Assembly: GCF_001020205.1 (NCBI RefSeq)
Contig: NZ_CP011663.1
Coordinates: forward strand, 2,976,001-3,040,000
Length of the DNA stretch: 64,000 nt
Reading direction: 5' to 3'
Origin: Clostridium sporogenes
Lineage (GTDB): Bacteria > Bacillota > Clostridia > Clostridiales > Clostridiaceae
Part shown: in pieces, positions 61,596-64,000 of the stretch
How positions within the stretch are numbered: position 1 is the stretch's first letter
Layout of the letters: each line of letters starts with the position of its first letter
The notes under the pieces: model-generated
Databases searched by the model: none
The model's input: only the letters and a program-made list of their open reading frames with translations
What the model was told of the DNA's origin: nothing
Position numbers and translations under genes: made by a program

Positions 61596-62600
61596 TTAAA
61601 ATCCCAATTTAATTAATTCTGCTTTTAAATCTTCTACTTGTAACCATTGACTATTAGTGCCTGAATTATATTCAAATCCTTCCTCTATAGGCTTTCCACC
61701 TGGAGTCAAATACTTTCCTGAGTCCCACCAATCAAAATGAGGATACACTATATAATGTTGTGAATATTCATAGGTATATCTTGAATCATCCTTCGTAATC
61801 ATTATTTCATGAAGCTTTTCACCTTCCCTTATACCTATTTCTTTTAATTTAATCTCTGATAGCATAGCCTTTGCTAGATCAGTTATTTTAAAAGAAGGTA
61901 TTTTGGATATATAAGTTTCCCCCCCTTTAGATTCCTTTAATGCTTTAAGTACTAATTCTACTCCTTGTTCTAAAGTAATCCAAAATCTAGTCATTCTAAA
62001 ATCCGTTATTGGAAGTTCTTTTTCTCCCTCTTCTATTAAAGAGTTAAAAAATGGAATTATAGACCCTCTACTACCTGCTACATTTCCATATCTAACTATT
62101 GAAAATACAGTTCCATCTCCTCCAGAATAAGCATTAGCAGCAATAAAAAGTTTATCTGATACCAATTTTGTTCCTCCATATAAATTTATAGGATTAACTG
62201 CTTTATCTGTAGATAAAGCTACTACTTTTTTTACACATCTGTCTAATGCCGCATCTATTATATTCTGTGCTCCATGGATATTTGTTTTTATAGCTTCAAA
62301 AGGGTTGTATTCACAAGCTGGAACCTGCTTCATAGCTGCAGCATGTATAACATAATCTACTCCATTAAAAGCTCTATATAATCTATCCTTATCTCTCACA
62401 TCTCCTATAAAAAACCTTAGTTTATTTATTTTATCTGGATATTTAGTTAAAAAGTTCTTTTTCATTAAATCCTGTTTAAATTCATCCCTGGAATATATTA
62501 TTATTTTTTTAGGGTCATATTTTTCTAAAATTATTTCAGTAAACTTCTTACCAAAAGACCCTGTACCTCCAGTTATTAAAATTACTTTGTTTTCCAGCAT
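61596..62600 (-). CDS. pseB: UDP-GlcNAc 4,6-dehydratase (PseB)
   Basis: This 334-residue SDR enzyme begins VILITGGTGSFGKKFTEIIL. It has AAAMKQVPACEYNPFEAIKTNIHGAQN and STDKAVNPINLYGGTKLVSDKLF (catalytic Lys within the active-site stretch; the Tyr-x3-Lys reads YGGTK). It converts UDP-GlcNAc to the 4-keto-6-deoxy-L-arabino sugar, the first step to pseudaminic acid. The next enzyme, aminotransferase PseC, is absent downstream; only 93 bases separate this gene from the cytidylyltransferase. Confidence 0.95.
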   Translation of the reverse strand: MLENKVILITGGTGSFGKKFTEIILEKYDPKKIIIYSRDEFKQDLMKKNFLTKYPDKINKLRFFIGDVRDKDRLYRAFNGVDYVIHAAAMKQVPACEYNPFEAIKTNIHGAQNIIDAALDRCVKKVVALSTDKAVNPINLYGGTKLVSDKLFIAANAYSGGDGTVFSIVRYGNVAGSRGSIIPFFNSLIEEGEKELPITDFRMTRFWITLEQGVELVLKALKESKGGETYISKIPSFKITDLAKAMLSEIKLKEIGIREGEKLHEIMITKDDSRYTYEYSQHYIVYPHFDWWDSGKYLTPGGKPIEEGFEYNSGTNSQWLQVEDLKAELIKLGF

Positions 62601-62652
62601 ATCTTATCTCCTCTTTATATATATATCTATCTAAGATTAGTTCACAATATTT

Positions 62653-63903
62653 TTATACAAAATTTATTTCCTCTAAGTCCATATACTTTGTCCCCTTTAT
62701 TTTAGCACCACTGCTACAATTAATAAAACTTATTTCAGGGTTACTTTCTATTTCTAATTCTATGAAATGCTTAAAATTTAAATATTCTGATCTAGTATAC
62801 AAAATATCTCCTTTTACCCCCTCCACCTTTTTATATAAAAAGGTATCGCCTTTTACTTCATTTGTAATATTAGCACCTTTATAACTTTCATTAATATATT
62901 CTGTATGAGATTTATTATTTATAAATGCTAAATCTTGCCCTATTAAAATCACCTCTCTAGCTCCTCCTTTAACTGCAATATCCATAGTAGGAATTGCTAC
63001 AGTTTTACCTGTGTTTATTAATATATCATTAATATTATTTTCATCATTATAGAACATATACTTAGGTCCATTATACTTAGACACTGCCCATCTAGATGCT
63101 GTTTTTAAAAAACATAGAGGAATATTTAAATTTTCAAAGCCTTTTATTTGATTATAAACTAATTCAGATGGATCTATTATACATATCATGTATGGGTTTA
63201 TTCCATTATCTATTAAAGTTCTAAGGGCACTACCTACAGAAAATATTTTAATGTTGCCTTGTAATCTTTTTAATTTCTCAATGTTTTCATCCAATGAAGG
63301 TCCTGAAGCTGCTATTATAATTTTTTCATCTTTAAAATTATATGTATTATAAAAATCTCTCATAGTAAAATGAGCTTCCTTTAAATTAGAATTATAATTT
63401 TCTTCCATTATATCTTTAAATTCATTTATACCTGCTTTAGCCATTTTAAAATTTCTAAATATATCTTTAATATTAGAATATTCCTGAGACAAAATTTTTA
63501 AGGAGGGGGTATATATTAAGATATCCTCTACTTCCTGTAGCTTTAACTTTAAGTTATAAAAAAACTCGCCAGAAGCTCCTATGTGTAAATTAATCCGGTG
63601 ATCATTTATAAAATTTTTATATACTCCATAATTTTTACCTATATTATAAATTTCCTTATCTACATCAAAGACATGAATTATTGTATCATCACCAATTCTA
63701 CTTAATAACGCTTGTACATGATAACCTAAACCAATACCGTATACTACTACATTTTTTTTATTTATATAAATATCTTTATTATTTTCAATAAATTTTTCAC
63801 ACACTTTTTCTGGATGATATGCACTATGTAAAAGTATATTATCTACTTTTATAGTAAGGCTTTTATTATGAGCTTGGAAAACTTTTATATCTCTTTTTCT
63901 CAT
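62653..63903 (-). CDS. MAF/DUF115 flagellin glycosyltransferase
   Basis: This 416-residue protein of the motility-associated-factor family has the DUF115 (MAF_flag10) core: IIAASGPSLDENIEKLKRLQGNIKIFSVGSALRTLIDNGINPYMICIIDPSE near residues 195-245, and VILIGQDLAF later. MAF proteins transfer nonulosonic acids to Ser/Thr of flagellin in the cytoplasm before export. Its place at the head of this cluster fits. Upstream context lies outside the window. GGAGATG precedes the ATG. Confidence 0.9.
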   Translation of the reverse strand: MRKRDIKVFQAHNKSLTIKVDNILLHSAYHPEKVCEKFIENNKDIYINKKNVVVYGIGLGYHVQALLSRIGDDTIIHVFDVDKEIYNIGKNYGVYKNFINDHRINLHIGASGEFFYNLKLKLQEVEDILIYTPSLKILSQEYSNIKDIFRNFKMAKAGINEFKDIMEENYNSNLKEAHFTMRDFYNTYNFKDEKIIIAASGPSLDENIEKLKRLQGNIKIFSVGSALRTLIDNGINPYMICIIDPSELVYNQIKGFENLNIPLCFLKTASRWAVSKYNGPKYMFYNDENNINDILINTGKTVAIPTMDIAVKGGAREVILIGQDLAFINNKSHTEYINESYKGANITNEVKGDTFLYKKVEGVKGDILYTRSEYLNFKHFIELEIESNPEISFINCSSGAKIKGTKYMDLEEINFV

Positions 63904-64000
63904 TTACTTCATCTCCGTCCTTACAAAAATTATACTAATTGGCTAAATACATTTTCAACTTCATTTATAATCGGCAATAACCTATAAATAAATATATCAC

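Noticed and set aside
1..64000. CRISPR arrays, rRNA, tRNA genes or prophage
   Set aside because: No regularly spaced repeat-spacer pattern, conserved rRNA/tRNA sequence or phage structural gene was seen on either strand.

Overview
The window is AT-rich, low-GC Firmicute DNA. The fused FliR-FlhB export protein, Spo0E-like phosphatases, a glycosylated-flagellin island, strong GGAGG-type ribosome sites and a Bacillota-style flagellar operon point to Clostridium sensu stricto. From memory the gene order resembles the proteolytic C. botulinum / C. sporogenes group, but that is inference. Nearly every gene is on the minus strand, so transcription runs from high to low coordinates.

Region 1 (85-22576) is one long flagellar operon, read flgB-flgC-fliE-F-G-H-I-J-K-flgD-(TIGR02530 protein)-flgE-flbD-motA-motB-fliL-O-P-Q-fliR/flhB-flhA-flhF-flhG-PilZ protein-fliA, then a SwrB-like protein and a small membrane protein that starts at ATT. 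fliM, fliN and the che genes are not in the window. Upstream (23146-24510) lies a divergent flagellin with its own sigma-D promoter, preceded by a small helical protein.

Region 2 (24511-35082) is mixed housekeeping and accessory DNA: argGH behind a promoter overlapped by ARG-box-like sites, a tandem pair of unknown paralogues, cardiolipin synthase, a plus-strand FUSC-type membrane protein, a Cys-rich mini-protein, a VanZ-like / inactive-SGNH pair, and a 1.3-kb insertion sequence with an 8-bp target duplication. The IS sits in the tip of a MITE-like element that has related ends. Two structured intergenic elements lie here.

Region 3 (35202-52742) is a Wzx/Wzy-type extracellular polysaccharide operon. 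It starts with an LCP attachment enzyme, a chain-length/tyrosine-kinase/phosphatase control module (CpsC-CpsD-CpsB) and an initiating phosphoglycosyl transferase. It continues through UDP-ManNAc dehydrogenase, polymerase, glycosyltransferases, a MurJ-type flippase, acyl/acetyl-transferases, a deacetylase-like protein, a PaaK-like adenylating enzyme, a heparinase-like lyase and a WecG/TagA transferase. Its leader carries three TGTCGATAA sites about 30 bp apart.

Region 4 (53158-56602) is a compact motility/lifestyle locus of very small genes: a YjfB-family protein, two tandem Spo0E-like phosphatases, a soluble YfmS-like chemoreceptor, a second divergent flagellin with a sigma-D promoter, and a membrane-anchored homologue of the helical protein found beside the first flagellin.

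Region 5 (56670-63903) is a nonulosonic (pseudaminic-type) acid and flagellin-glycosylation cluster: MAF transferase, pseB, spsF-like, pseH-like, pseI, a formyltransferase, a frameshifted PIG-L deacetylase and pseG. No pseC aminotransferase is visible, and a decayed second formyltransferase fragment lies between pseH and pseI. I found no rRNA, tRNA or CRISPR array. The main candidates for something undescribed are the repeated pairing of a helical protein with a divergent flagellin, the TGTCGATAA array linking motility or sporulation control to polysaccharide, and the paired accessory genes of unknown function.
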